From Agapetus fuscipes (Eukaryota; Arthropoda; Insecta; Trichoptera; Glossosomatidae): 64,000 nucleotides of DNA. Location of the stretch: positions 13,378,493 to 13,442,492 of the forward strand of contig OX637362.1 in the NCBI GenBank assembly GCA_951799405.1, in the 5' to 3' direction. The translations under genes and the position numbers were made by a program. The notes under the pieces are model-generated. The model was not told the origin of the DNA and made no database searches. It saw only the letters and a program-made list of their open reading frames with translations. Every line of letters starts with the position of its first letter. The first letter of the stretch is position 1. This document shows positions 19,805-28,358 of the stretch, one piece after another.

Positions 19805-20030
19805 TAATTTTAAGTTTTCACGGATATTATACATGTTGATAGGTTTTCGGGTAATCCGTTAATTTGCTATTTTATGTCGAAGGCCAACCCTACACACAGA
19901 AGGACCGCCCTGATGAAGGATCGTGATACCGATCCGAAACGTCGGCTATAAAATAAAATAGCAAATTAACGGATTACCCGAAAACCTATCAACATATATA
20001 TATATATCTATATATATAAATATATATTAT
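19767..20030. repeat. (TA)n tracts flanking an inverted repeat
   Basis: TA runs at about 19767-19801 and 19995-20030 border the hammerhead-like inverted repeat. They may be the target, or slippage products of a duplicated TA-rich site. Confidence 0.7.
19834..19994 (+). ncRNA. 42-bp inverted repeat holding a hammerhead-like motif
   Basis: Arms 19834-19875 and 19953-19994 are perfect 42-bp complements. Between them: GTC (19876-19878), a stem-I-like segment, CTGATGA (19910-19916), stem II GGATCG/CGATCC with loop TGATAC (19918-19935), and GAAAC (19936-19940). Bases A-C-G-U at 19939-19942 can pair with A-U-G-U at 19874-19877 as a short stem III. This matches hammerhead-type motifs known from Penelope-like terminal repeats. 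One extra A (19917) between CTGATGA and stem II departs from the canonical core, so activity is uncertain. Confidence 0.6.
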
Positions 20031-20035
20031 ATATC

Positions 20036-20394
20036 AGGGTAGCATCTTGTTCTAGAAGGTACTGGAAAGTAATTGTATGACTGCCGTTGTCAAGCACATA
20101 TTTAATGTTAGTACAATGGGCATAAAGCAGTTCATTGTTTGCATGTGTACGCCGCACACACGATCACGCCTCCTTATCCTCACTCACAGCACACCGGGAA
20201 CAAAAGGCCGCATTCAAAAGTGATCTACTACATATACACGTGTTGTAAAGTGCGCGTTGTTTGGTGGATTATTATGATTCATAAAATGCTGGTTGATCTG
20301 CAATGCTGGCGGCGCAGGCTTTTCAATCATAAATAATCTTTTGTACAAAACTAGATAACAGTGAAAAGAAGTTTTGTTTTTCTGTTCAACTTTT
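20036..20394. other. Unassigned sequence
   Basis: No feature I can support. Confidence 0.4.
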
Positions 20395-20466
20395 TTAAGG
20401 TTCGGCAGAAGCACCATGTCACTGTTTCGAGCCGCAGGATCCAAAGTCAAAATAGCCATGATGATC
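20395..20466 (+). mobile_element. RTE LINE C-terminus fragment
   Basis: GGTTCGGCAGAAGCACCATG to ATAGCCATGATGATCGCTAC matches codons WFGRSTKSLFRAA...IAMMIA at 7.8 and 25.7 kb. Confidence 0.7.
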
Positions 20467-20532
20467 GCTACATTGCAAATGTCACCCCTGTTTCAGAGAA
20501 AGTCGGCAAGAGTTGCAGGGCTTATGTTAAGT
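20467..20532 (+). mobile_element. SINE-A, left part of an interrupted copy
   Basis: AATGTCACCCCTGTTTCAGA to GCTTATGTTAAGTT. It continues at 20774 after an inserted SINE-A in the opposite orientation. Confidence 0.75.
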
Positions 20533-20773
20533 TCTAATCTAATCTAATCTAAGTTGCAAAGATATGTTACATTACATACATTCACAACCAGACACGTACA
20601 AGTTCGCGCTTGCACATGTCTCATGTGAACCTACAACATAGAAACCAAATCTCAAATGGGCATACACCCTGCAACTCTTGTCGTCCTTCCCTGTAACAGG
20701 GGTGACATTGGCAAATTGACCCATTTTTACAGCATGGGTGGTCAGCCGCATACCAACCTATAAGTCAAGGAAC
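20533..20773 (-). mobile_element. SINE-A inserted into another SINE-A
   Basis: Complete minus copy from CTAATCTAATCTAATCTAAG to AAGTCAAGGAAC. It lies within a forward copy, so at least two rounds of SINE-A activity occurred. Confidence 0.85.
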
Positions 20774-20907
20774 TTGATGTTGGGTTTTTATATTGTAAGT
20801 TCACATGCGGCATGTCTTTGCGCGGACTTATACGTGTCTGCTTGTGGGAATGCGTTTGATATGAATCTTAAATGGTATATATCTTTGCAACTTAGATAAG
20901 ATTAGAT
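20774..20907 (+). mobile_element. SINE-A, right part of the interrupted copy
   Basis: TTGATGTTGGGTTTTTATAT to CTTTGCAACTTAGATAAG. Its tail touches the poly-T at the 3' end of LINE-1. Confidence 0.75.
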
Positions 20908-20937
20908 TTTTTTTTTTTTTTTTATTTATTTATAATA

Positions 20938-20957
20938 AACGGCTGAAGCCTTTTACA
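20938..20957 (-). promoter_or_regulatory. LINE-1 3'-terminal hairpin
   Basis: Minus strand AAAAGGCTTCAGCCGTTTAT followed by ATAAATAAATAA. GGC pairs with GCC around a four-base loop, with AAA/TTT outside. Equivalent hairpins end LINE-2 and the 6.08 kb copy, as expected of an RT recognition structure. Confidence 0.5.
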
Positions 20958-21112
20958 TTTTTAGATTAACAGAGGTAGTACAGAAGTTTGTTGCTTACAA
21001 ATTGTATAAATATTATGATTATTACAAGATACATATTATGAATATAAAAAGATTAAAAATAAATGTATAAAAAATATAAGTGATCAGTAAGAAAAGAGAA
21101 ATTAAACATAAA

Positions 21113-24100
21113 TCAAGAAGAATTACATGATAAAACAGACTTTAATGAATTTCTATAAATTCCGATGGACATACCAAAAATATCTATATCATCATTGGTT
21201 AGATAATCATTACCGAGTCGATGAAGCCGATATATCGCACCTTTAATAATAAAGAGCATTAACTCAAAAAACATGAATGTTGGGAAATCACGTTTAAAGT
21301 TCAGACATCCAGTACAACTTGTATGGGATGAAAAAGGCGGCCGATGTTTTATCTCGGTCATATTCGTCCAAATTGAACGGCTGTCGCATTCTACCTATTC
21401 TTCTCGCATTGTTCTTGCGTTTTATTACAAAATCTCGATTTTCCCAATTTTCGAGTTATTTCTCTTTATTATTAAACGTGCGATATCATAGAATGCATTA
21501 TAAATGTTTTTGTTGCAACGTCGCAGTGGAATATATTTCGACTTCTTGTTCGACTCGGTATGTGTAGATTAATGACATTCAATAATTCAGGGCTGTCCAC
21601 CAATGAATTAACAACTTTATACAAAAAAAAAAAAATCATGAAATATTCTGCGATTTTGTAAAGTTTCAAGATTCAAAAAATTTAACAAAAAACTATAGTT
21701 CAAGTCATCAAAACGAATATTTAATTTAAAATTTACAAATCTTAAAAATCTTTTTTGGATACGCTCTATAGCATCACAATGAAGTTTGTACCCGGGAGAC
21801 CAAATGTATGAGTTGTATTCAAGTTGGCTGCGTACAAGGGAAATATAAAGCTGTTTGATGGCTAATATGTTCGAGAAATCTTTCACAGTGCGACACACAA
21901 AACCCAGGGTCTTAGTGGCCCTATTTGTTATAAATGCAATATGTTGTCGGAACGATAAATGGCAGTCAAAGATTATGCCTAAATCTCGAATTAGTTCAAC
22001 CGATTCAAGGGAATTATTGTTTAGGCAATAATTATATACTATTTTATCTTTATTTCTACCAAATCTTATAACTTGGCATTTATTGTCATTCATAAACAGT
22101 CTATTGTGTGCACACCACATGGACATTCGATTTAAATTATTCTGAAGCAAAAGACAGTCAGACACGTCATTTATAGCTTTGTATAGTTTGATGTCATCGG
22201 CAAAAAGTAAGAATTCAATGTCAAACAGCACATCTGTGATATCATTAATAAAGATAAGGAACAAAATTGGGCCAAAATGACTTCCTTGCGGAAGACCACT
22301 TTTAGCAGCGAAGGGCTTTGATAGGGTTTCTCCCACCTTTACTCTCAAAGAACGCTCGACAAGATAACTCGACAGCCACTGCAAAAGTTGATTTTTTATA
22401 CCAAACCTTGACAGTTTTTGTATTAAAATTGAGTGGCATACCTTGTCAAACGCCTTTGAAAAGTCGGTGTAAACACTGTCCACCTGGTACCCGGCTGCAA
22501 GATTATTGGCTAGATAGTTTTGGTAAATTGCCAAATTTGTCCCTGTGGATCTTCCTGGTAAAAAACCATGTTGCTTAGTAGAAATACATTTAGAAATTTC
22601 CGGAAAAATCTGGTCCAAAACTAATGATTCGAATAATTTGGCTAAAATTGATTGAATACAAATAGGTCTATAATTTTCAATATTGGACTTATCATCTTTT
22701 TTGTGAATGGGTCTAATGTGACCGTTTTTCCAGACATTAGGATAGTGACCTTGGCTGAGCGATTTGTTGAAAATTGTCGTCAAAGGAGAAGCTAGGGCAG
22801 AGGCACAATTGATAAGAAATAAAGGAGGGATTTTATCGGGACCAGCGCCTTTTCTTACATCTAAATTGGATATCTTGTTTAGCACAGTGTTGTTAGATAA
22901 ACTACATTCAGTCAAATTTAATGGTGTTGAGTCTTCTTTTAATGGTGTATCGTTTATCAAGTTGGAGTCCTCAACATATACTTCACTAAAGAATCTAGCA
23001 AACAAGTTAGCAATGTCATTGTGATTATCAGCCATCATCTTGTTCAGAAACATTTTATTTGGACATTCTTGATTGTCATTGCTCAGTTTTCTTTTAAACC
23101 TCCAGAGCGATTTAGTGTCGACGGTTGTATCTTGTATATTTTGTATAAAGTTAAGGTAACATTTTTTTGATTGCACCTTACAATCATTTCTTAGGGCAGA
23201 AAACTTCAAATAATCATCAGTTTCCCCTGTAATTTTGAATCTTCTGTGTGCTATTTTTTTTTCAGATATAGTCTTTATCAAATCAGCAGTGAACCACGAT
23301 GGGTACGTTGTTGTTTTGTATTCATTATAAGGAATGTATAGATTTATAGTTTCATTTACAATCTCATAAAAGCGGGTAACCATTAATTCAACATTATTAT
23401 TTTGCAGGAAATCCCAGTTTTGATTAAACAAATATGAGTTGGCGTTGGTATAATCTCCATTTTTAAAATTGTGGGAAAAAACAGATCTGTTTTTCTTGCA
23501 ATTCAGTGATGAAAGTATTTCTATATCTAGAGGAGGATGATATTTGTCAACATTTAAGAAGGCATCTGATGATCTTTCAACTATGATCTTTTTTCGGTCA
23601 GAAAATACAAGGTCCAAAAGTTTATCATTGCTATTAAAGACGAAGTTGTGTTGTTTTAAATTCATAAAATTTACGGTTTCCAATAATTCATTAGCACCAT
23701 TGTTATTTTCAAGAATTGCAGATGGTTTGTCTTCATCCATAGACCATTCAATATTTGGAAGGTTGAAATCTCCGAATATGACAAAAGTAGCGCGAGGATA
23801 TTTTTTTTGAAGAGCCTCAAGCTCGCTGCAGACATTTTTATATATGTCTATGCTTGAGGAGGGTGGAATGTATACACATCCTATTATTATTGTTTCAGTT
23901 GTGGATTGTAATTTGATGTATATGTGTTCTATATTTTTCTGGTTTACCTTAATGTAGGTTGCAGGTATATTGTTTTTTACAGCTATAAGGACTCCTCCTC
24001 CCCTCTTTTTTGAACTTGTGAATTTGTCTCTATCCTTCCTGAAAACATTGTATTGATCCAGTCCTAGTTCAGAGTCTTTGATTGACTCGTCGAGCCACGT

Positions 24101-24202
24101 CTCTGTGAAGATGACTAATTGATATGATAGAGTTGGGATATGTTGTCGAATCTGTGATGTTTTTGATCTAATACTTCTCACATTTTGGTAAAAGACTTTC
24201 AT
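21113..24202 (-). pseudogene. LINE-1 ORF2: endonuclease-reverse transcriptase
   Basis: The open part (24202-21617, 861 codons) starts MKVFYQNVRSIRSK. The endonuclease (about residues 1-230) has YQNVR, ETW (34-36), FGDFN (about 148) and DKYHPPLDI. The reverse transcriptase (about 440-720) has NYRPICIQSI, YTDFSKAFDKV, GLPQGSHFGP and FADD, all intact. At a T-run (21622-21634) a one-base frameshift interrupts it. The true frame goes on through LYKVVNSLVDSPELL and TKTFIMHSM, is split by the TIR element (21235-21483), then ends IYRLHRLGNDYLTNDDIDIF to NSS and a stop at 21113. The ATG overlaps the ORF1 stop (ATGA). Only two lesions mean a fairly young copy. Confidence 0.85.
21235..21483. mobile_element. 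249-bp TIR element (MITE), copy 2
   Basis: Same length as the 7.5 kb copy, opposite orientation, with ends TCGCACCTTTAATAATAAAG and TTTATTATTAAACGTGCGA. It sits in LINE-1 ORF2. Removing it with one TA (or ATAT) restores frame ATG ATA TAT CGG (MIYR), which independently confirms the duplication read at 7.5 kb. Confidence 0.9.
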
Positions 24203-24963
24203 GCTTGGGAGTTTTTTGAGTTAAGCTGTACTATTTTTGGTTCACCGTTGATGAATTTGACAGTTATGTTTTCATCGCCATTTTTCTTACGTGCATCAAC
24301 CTCAGACCATAATGCTTTTAGATGATTTCTCTGCATTAATGTCAAGTCCTTCTTTGATTTTATGCCCGGAGGAAGTTTGCGGCTGTTTCGCAAAAAACAA
24401 GTTACATCTTCGCTCTCTTTGAAAATCACCTTGATGGGTCTTGGTTTGTCTCTTTGGCGGAGACCAATTCTATGCACCCTAATTATTCCGTTAGTGTTTT
24501 CAGTCACGCTTGTTATGATTTTAGATGTCTTATTATCATCTTCTAAGTTTTGCTCCTTTGGTGGAGTATCAGGGTCCGACTCAGGAACACCAAAAAGGAT
24601 TATATTTTTGGCTCTTAGATTTCTATCATTTAACTCCGTCAAAGTTTGTAGGATGTTTTCTGGTTGTTTATAGGAGTTATTTCTTAATGATGGTTTTGAT
24701 TCAACCTCAAATGATTCCTCTGCAGGATTGTTGGGCTGCGGGGGATTTTTTAAAATAGCTTTGAAAGCGTTAATCTCGCCCTCCAGACTGCCCATCTTAA
24801 CAGCCATTTGGCTGATGTTGCCCAGAAGATCTGTTAATTTAGGTGTGAGCTTCGAAATTTGATCCTTATTGAATTTGTTGTTTGTATCATTTATAATTTC
24901 TACCAATGATTTAATCATGTTTTTGGCGTCGGTGATGTATTCCATCGCAGTCATTATTATCAC
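24199..24963 (-). CDS. LINE-1 ORF1 protein (RNA-binding, L1-like fold)
   Basis: 254 codons, apparently intact. Residues ~10-80 look helical and polar (coiled coil likely: LVEIINDTNNKFNKDQISKL). The central part ENILQTLTELNDRNLRAKNI, then ILFGVPES and RPIKVIF, plus the C-terminal LTLMQRNHLKALWSEVDARK, matches the ORF1 type with an RRM-like and C-terminal domain (L1 ORF1/Transposase_22-like) seen in some insect CR1-group elements. It would bind element RNA as an RNP with ORF2. The last codons contain the slippery site TCA AAA AAC TCC. The stop overlaps the ORF2 ATG. Confidence 0.8.
   Translation of the reverse strand: MIIMTAMEYITDAKNMIKSLVEIINDTNNKFNKDQISKLTPKLTDLLGNISQMAVKMGSLEGEINAFKAILKNPPQPNNPAEESFEVESKPSLRNNSYKQPENILQTLTELNDRNLRAKNIILFGVPESDPDTPPKEQNLEDDNKTSKIITSVTENTNGIIRVHRIGLRQRDKPRPIKVIFKESEDVTCFLRNSRKLPPGIKSKKDLTLMQRNHLKALWSEVDARKKNGDENITVKFINGEPKIVQLNSKNSQA
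24211..24217 (-). promoter_or_regulatory. Putative -1 frameshift slippery heptamer, LINE-1
   Basis: Minus strand TC|A AAA AAC|TCC in the ORF1 frame. It is 9 nt before the ORF1 stop, and the -1 frame reads LPSMKVFYQNV straight into ORF2 without a stop. The same heptamer in the same phase occurs in LINE-2. Confidence 0.5.
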
Positions 24964-25210
24964 AATTTTTTGGTATCACAAATTGTAGTGACAACCCTGT
25001 TACAGCGAGACGCTAATTGGCTATAAGCACTGATGACAGATTTGCCAAAATAGCCCTTATTAATTGTATACGTGATAGAATATATATTTTATTTTAGCAA
25101 AAAAACACAAAAGCAGACGGTAAAAAGTAACACCAACAATTAGAGACAACTAATCAAGTTTGCTTTACACGTTAATCACCAATTCAGATATAACAACACA
25201 GATAAAACAT
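24964..25210 (-). promoter_or_regulatory. LINE-1 5' UTR
   Basis: About 250 bp with blocks shared with the LINE-2 5' UTR: ATTGTAGTGACAACCCTG, GACAGATTTGCCAAAATAG, AAAAACACAAAAGCAG and GCTTTACACGTTAATCACC. An internal Pol II promoter would be expected here, but I cannot point to specific elements. Confidence 0.55.
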
Positions 25211-25348
25211 ATAATTTGAATTATTATTTTGTAAACACAAAATTGACGTACACCTCGATACTTAGTAGGTATATCTAGATTAGACATAATATGATAACTT
25301 TGATTGATTTAGCGCTTCCTCTTGCCAAGCTGCATCCACAGCGGATTC

Positions 25349-25410
25349 ACAACTCACCACCACCCGATTACGAGTCAGAAACGTTAACCACTAGACTACG
25401 GACAGGCCTA
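25349..25410 (-). mobile_element. SINE-C head fragment
   Basis: Contains CGAGTCAGAAACGTTAACCA and CTAGACTACGGACAGGCC. The B-box is lost (CACCACCACCCGATT). Confidence 0.55.
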
Positions 25411-25424
25411 CTCCAAAAAAAACT

Positions 25425-25516
25425 AGGCTACACATATAGTGTAATTTCTTTCGAATTTCTTTCTATCCCCGAAGCGGTAGCATGTGGCAAGTTGAAACTA
25501 TTTATTTTTACTGGTA
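25425..25516 (-). mobile_element. SINE-B, 3' part of an interrupted copy
   Basis: AGGCTACACATATAGTGTAA to TATTTATTTTTACTGGTAAG. It continues at 25800. Confidence 0.75.
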
Positions 25517-25799
25517 AGAATGCGCACTACAAAGGAGCTCCTGCCTACCATTAAGCAGAGAAAGCTATTGTACTTCGGTCACATTATGAGAAATGAGAAT
25601 TACCGTCTCCTTCACCTTATCATTCAGGGTAAGATCGAGGGGAGAAGATCTCAGGGACGCCGAATAACATCGTGGCTGAAGAACCTGCGACAGTGGTTCG
25701 GCAGGAGCACCAAGTCCCTGTTTCGAGCCGCAGCATCAAAAATCAAAATAGCTATGATGATCGCCGATCTTCGTTAGAAGTGGCACAAGAAGAAGAAGG
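25517..25799 (+). pseudogene. RTE-type LINE 3' end inserted in SINE-B
   Basis: The 85-codon frame (25520-25777) reads MRTTKELLPTIKQRKLLYFG, HIMRNENYRLLHLIIQGKIE, GRRSQGRRITSWLKNLRQWF and SLFRAAASKIKIAMMIADLR, then a stop and a short (GAA)n-type tail. This is the C-terminal end of an RTE-like endonuclease-RT. It is intact where the 7.4 kb paralogue is split by the TIR element and so serves as the empty-site reference. 5'-truncated. Confidence 0.8.
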
Positions 25800-26024
25800 A
25801 GGCCGGCCTTGCGCCAACTACTTCAGTTGAAATAGGGACTTCTCAGCTCTTGAGAGGGTCAGTACTGATTTCTTGGAAAGGCTGAGTAAGCCTTGGCGGT
25901 ATTTTATTTAGGGGTTTGAAATAAACACGGAAACGGAAATAATTTCTGACACCATCTGCGGGATTCGAACCCGAACTCACGGCATGGAATGCAAGCACTC
26001 TATTAACTGAGCCATCGACCAAAG
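25800..26024 (-). mobile_element. SINE-B, 5' part of the interrupted copy
   Basis: GGCCGGCCTTGCGCCAACTA to the head with GGGATTCGAACCCGAACTC and CTGAGCCATCGACC. Confidence 0.75.
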
Positions 26025-26367
26025 AAGCATTAAGTACCGAAAAGCATAAGTGGCAACCTAAATGAGACCAATCAGTTCCACGTCGCGTCGTGTCAATTCT
26101 TGTGACATGCAGTGGCCAACAATAGAGACACAGCTCACTTAACAGACAATGCTAATTGTTCCATCTAATGGGGAATTATTGAGGAGGGTATTTGTATACC
26201 AATACAGCGAATCAGGTTCAACATTCAAAATATCATTTGGCTATGTGACGTCAGACATAGCAAACTCCCGACAATCAGGGAAATTTTGCTAGCTTACAAC
26301 ATTTAATTGATGCTCCAAGGTCAAAGATGGAACTAACAGTCTCATATTTTTTGTAAAATATCACTAA
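26025..26367. other. Unassigned sequence
   Basis: Includes CTATGTGACGTCAGACATAGC, a small palindrome. No other feature. Confidence 0.4.
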
Positions 26368-26957
26368 AGGCCCTGATCGACGGGCGAGTAAAACCGCGGT
26401 GTTGCGGCTCGTCGGTAATGCTCGCCGGTGTATCATTGCAATACCGCGGTATTATATACCGACGAGCCGGGCTCGTGGCTCGTCATGTATGTTTGATTTT
26501 TTACTCGGCTCGCCATGAAACCGCGTGTCGATCACGGCCGTCAGTGTAGCAGTCAAACGTTCATGAGGAGATATAGCTTCTCGCATTATTGTGTTTTGTT
26601 TTTGTATTATGGGTGCCACTAACGTCAACAATTCGTCATACAAATCCGCAGACATTCTGAGGTAATTTCTGTAATCAAGTGGTTCTGCTGACAATTCACG
26701 TATCAAATGGGTATGCGACAAGTGCTGCCTCTTTTCGATCCAACTTTTAACCCAAACTCTAGGGCGTCTACGCTTATTTTTTCTAATTTCGTTGCATGCT
26801 ATAGCGAGGTAACACAAAACTTCATATTTTGAGCACATCTTGAACCGACCGCGATCGCACGACTGTTTTGCTCGCTAGTCGATCAGCGCTGACGAGCCGC
26901 GAGTAAAACCGTCGCTCTAAAACCGCGGTATAATAGCTCGTACGTCGATCACCCGCT
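26368..26957 (-). mobile_element. 590-bp internally deleted PIF/Harbinger element
   Basis: Outer ends AGGCCCTGATCGACG and (reverse) AGCGGGTGATCGACG form imperfect TIRs. TAA lies on each side (26365-26367 and 26958-26960). Subterminal ACCGCGGT and CTCGTCGG motifs repeat on both sides. It encodes only the first part of a Harbinger transposase, so it is a deletion derivative. Confidence 0.85.
26452..26838 (-). pseudogene. Harbinger (HARBI1-like) transposase, N-terminal piece
   Basis: 128 codons. Residues ~20-100 (RRPRVWVKSWIEKRQHLSHT, LDYRNYLRMSADLYDELLTL and ISPHERLTATL) match the N-terminal region of PIF/Harbinger DDE transposases. Right after LTATL the frame runs into terminal repeat sequence, so the catalytic DDE domain is deleted and the protein cannot be an active nuclease. 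A frame this clean in a deleted copy suggests a recent origin. Confidence 0.85.
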
Positions 26958-27125
26958 TAAAAAAAGACGTTAATACTTTTAGATTCAGAATCTCTTGCAT
27001 AATAAAATGTACTCGGATATAGGTCGAATGTAAATCGGCGATTCGATTTATTGTAAAAATAATTTTGTTTTTATTTTACCGAAGTTTCGTTGAAAAAATG
27101 AATATTTTTAAAAAAACATATTTAA

Positions 27126-27350
27126 CCTTGACTCATAGGTTGGTATGAGGCTGACACCCCGTGCTGTAAAAATTGGTTCAGTTTTGCCATAGCCACCCCC
27201 TTACTGGAAAATGCGGCAGGAGTGGTAAGGTTTATTTTCATGTGAGGTTTTTTGTTTATTTGTATGCACACAAACAAAATGTGTAGGCGCGAACCTGCAT
27301 GTGCCTTTCTGTTGGCATGCATTTAATATGAGCCTTAAATGTTAACATAC
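27126..27350 (+). mobile_element. SINE-A, divergent subfamily (A')
   Basis: TTGACTCATAGGTTGGTATG to TGCATTTAATATGAGCCTTA. It resembles the copies at 46.8 and 47.0 kb (CACACAAA, GCGCGAACCTGCATGTGC). The tail is lost at the L2 junction. Confidence 0.75.
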
Positions 27351-27351
27351 T

Positions 27352-27777
27352 CCATTGTTGAAAAAACTGCATTGGCTTCGTTTTCCGGAGAGGGTGGTCT
27401 ACCGTGTTTGTCTGATGGTTTACAAAGCTGTCAATGGTACGGCTCCTTCATACTTGTCCGACATGTTCTCACGTGTTGAGATAGATTTGAGACGCCAAAC
27501 TCTCAGATCTGCGGAGTGTGGGGTGGTTGACTTAGTCCAGCCGTCACGTCAGACACGCACTAATTTTGGGGACCGAGCTTTCCGGTTTGCGGGCCCAGTG
27601 GAGTGGAACAGACTACCACCTAATGTGAGGAAGGCAGAAACTGTTGGTGTCTTTAAAGGAGCACTAAAGACGCATCTTTACAAAAAATCTTATCCGTGAT
27701 TTGAGAGGGCCCTTGAGGTGTGACACACACAAAAACGGCGCTCTTTTATTATGTGTACCTTTTAAATAAATTATCCT
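27352..27777 (+). pseudogene. L2-like LINE C-terminus plus 3' UTR that resembles SINE-C tail 1
   Basis: 114 codons (27355-27699): LKKLHWLRFPERVVYRVCLM, TAPSYLSDMF, RRQTLRSAECGVVDL, TNFGDRAFRFAGPVEWNRLP and FKGALKTHLYKKSYP, then a stop. The 3' UTR at 27709-27750, AGAGGGCCCTTGAGGTGTGA then CACACACAAAAACGGCGCTC, matches SINE-C tail 1 almost base for base. That points to this L2 family as the retrotransposition partner of tail-1 SINEs. 5'-truncated; the open frame is intact to the stop. Confidence 0.85.
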
Positions 27778-27822
27778 TGTATATATATATATATATCTTT
27801 GCAACTTAGATTAGATTAGATT
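27778..27822 (+). mobile_element. (TA)n followed by a SINE-A tail
   Basis: TA repeats, then ATCTTTGCAACTTAGATTAG. Only the last ~25 bp of SINE-A remain. Confidence 0.6.
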
Positions 27823-28241
27823 GCCGAAGCAAAATTTTGTAATCTTTGAATTATTCAAAAAATTTAAAACATTTATCATTTTCCCTCACTTTTTTAAAAA
27901 AATTTAGTATCTTATGCATATTATATAGTGACTTAGATTTTATTTTTTGGTATTCAAATTGAATTTTTATTCGCCCATAATCATGTTGGAAATCTAAACT
28001 TATCGTAGCGACTAGAAAGACACTCGCGTGACTGACTGGAGACTTTAAGTTCCCTCGACCATATCTACTACGAGGGCATACTATAATCTCCAGACAACTA
28101 GTCGCGGATGCTCTTTGTCCCTCTCACGACATTTCATCCATGGACAACTCGTCTACAGGAAAAATACAAAAAAAAAAAACATTTTAACCTCAGATCTTGA
28201 ATTGTTTATTATTCCTTGACTTATATTATATTCAAATTATA
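27823..28241. other. Unassigned AT-rich sequence
   Basis: ATTCCTTGACTTATA at about 28211 is a bare SINE-A 5' end. Otherwise no feature is recognised. Confidence 0.4.
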
Positions 28242-28358
28242 GTCAACGACGTTACCATGTTGAAAGCACCGGTTCCCATAGATCACCGAAGTTAAGCAAC
28301 ATTGGGCGTGGACAGTTTTTGGATGGGTAACCGCTCAGGTACACCGCGTGTCGTTGGC
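28242..28358 (+). rRNA. 5S rRNA-derived SINE head (not a functional gene)
   Basis: TTGAAAGCACCGGTTCCCAT, ATCACCGAAGTTAAGCAAC, GGATGGGTAACCGCTCAGG and ACACCGCGTGTCGTTGGC are 5S landmarks, including the internal Pol III control regions (box A-like AGTTAAGCAAC and box C-like GGATGGGTAACC). The usual ends are near (GTCAACGAC for GCCAACGAC). It continues directly into the SINE without a T-run terminator, so it serves as a promoter head rather than ribosomal RNA. Confidence 0.85.

Larger units (their letters stand above)
20908..25210 (-). mobile_element. LINE-1: near full-length CR1/Jockey-group retrotransposon
   Basis: On the minus strand: 5' UTR (~25210-24964), ORF1 (24963-24199), ORF2 (24202-21113, broken), 3' UTR with a terminal hairpin at 20941-20950 and a (TAAA)n/A tail. 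The 5' UTR shares blocks in order with LINE-2 (for example GTGACA.CCCTG and CAGATTTG.CAAAATAG), so both copies reach close to the true 5' end. A 249-bp TIR element interrupts the ORF2 end. The clade within the CR1/Jockey group is not resolved. Confidence 0.85.

Noticed and set aside
26021..26330. Repeat pair with 2050-2340 around CTATGTGACGTCA
   Set aside because: Only short words match by eye; not enough to call homology without an alignment.
28242..28358. Functional 5S rRNA gene
   Set aside because: No T-run terminator; the sequence runs straight into a SINE and the same fusion recurs at 7.05 kb.
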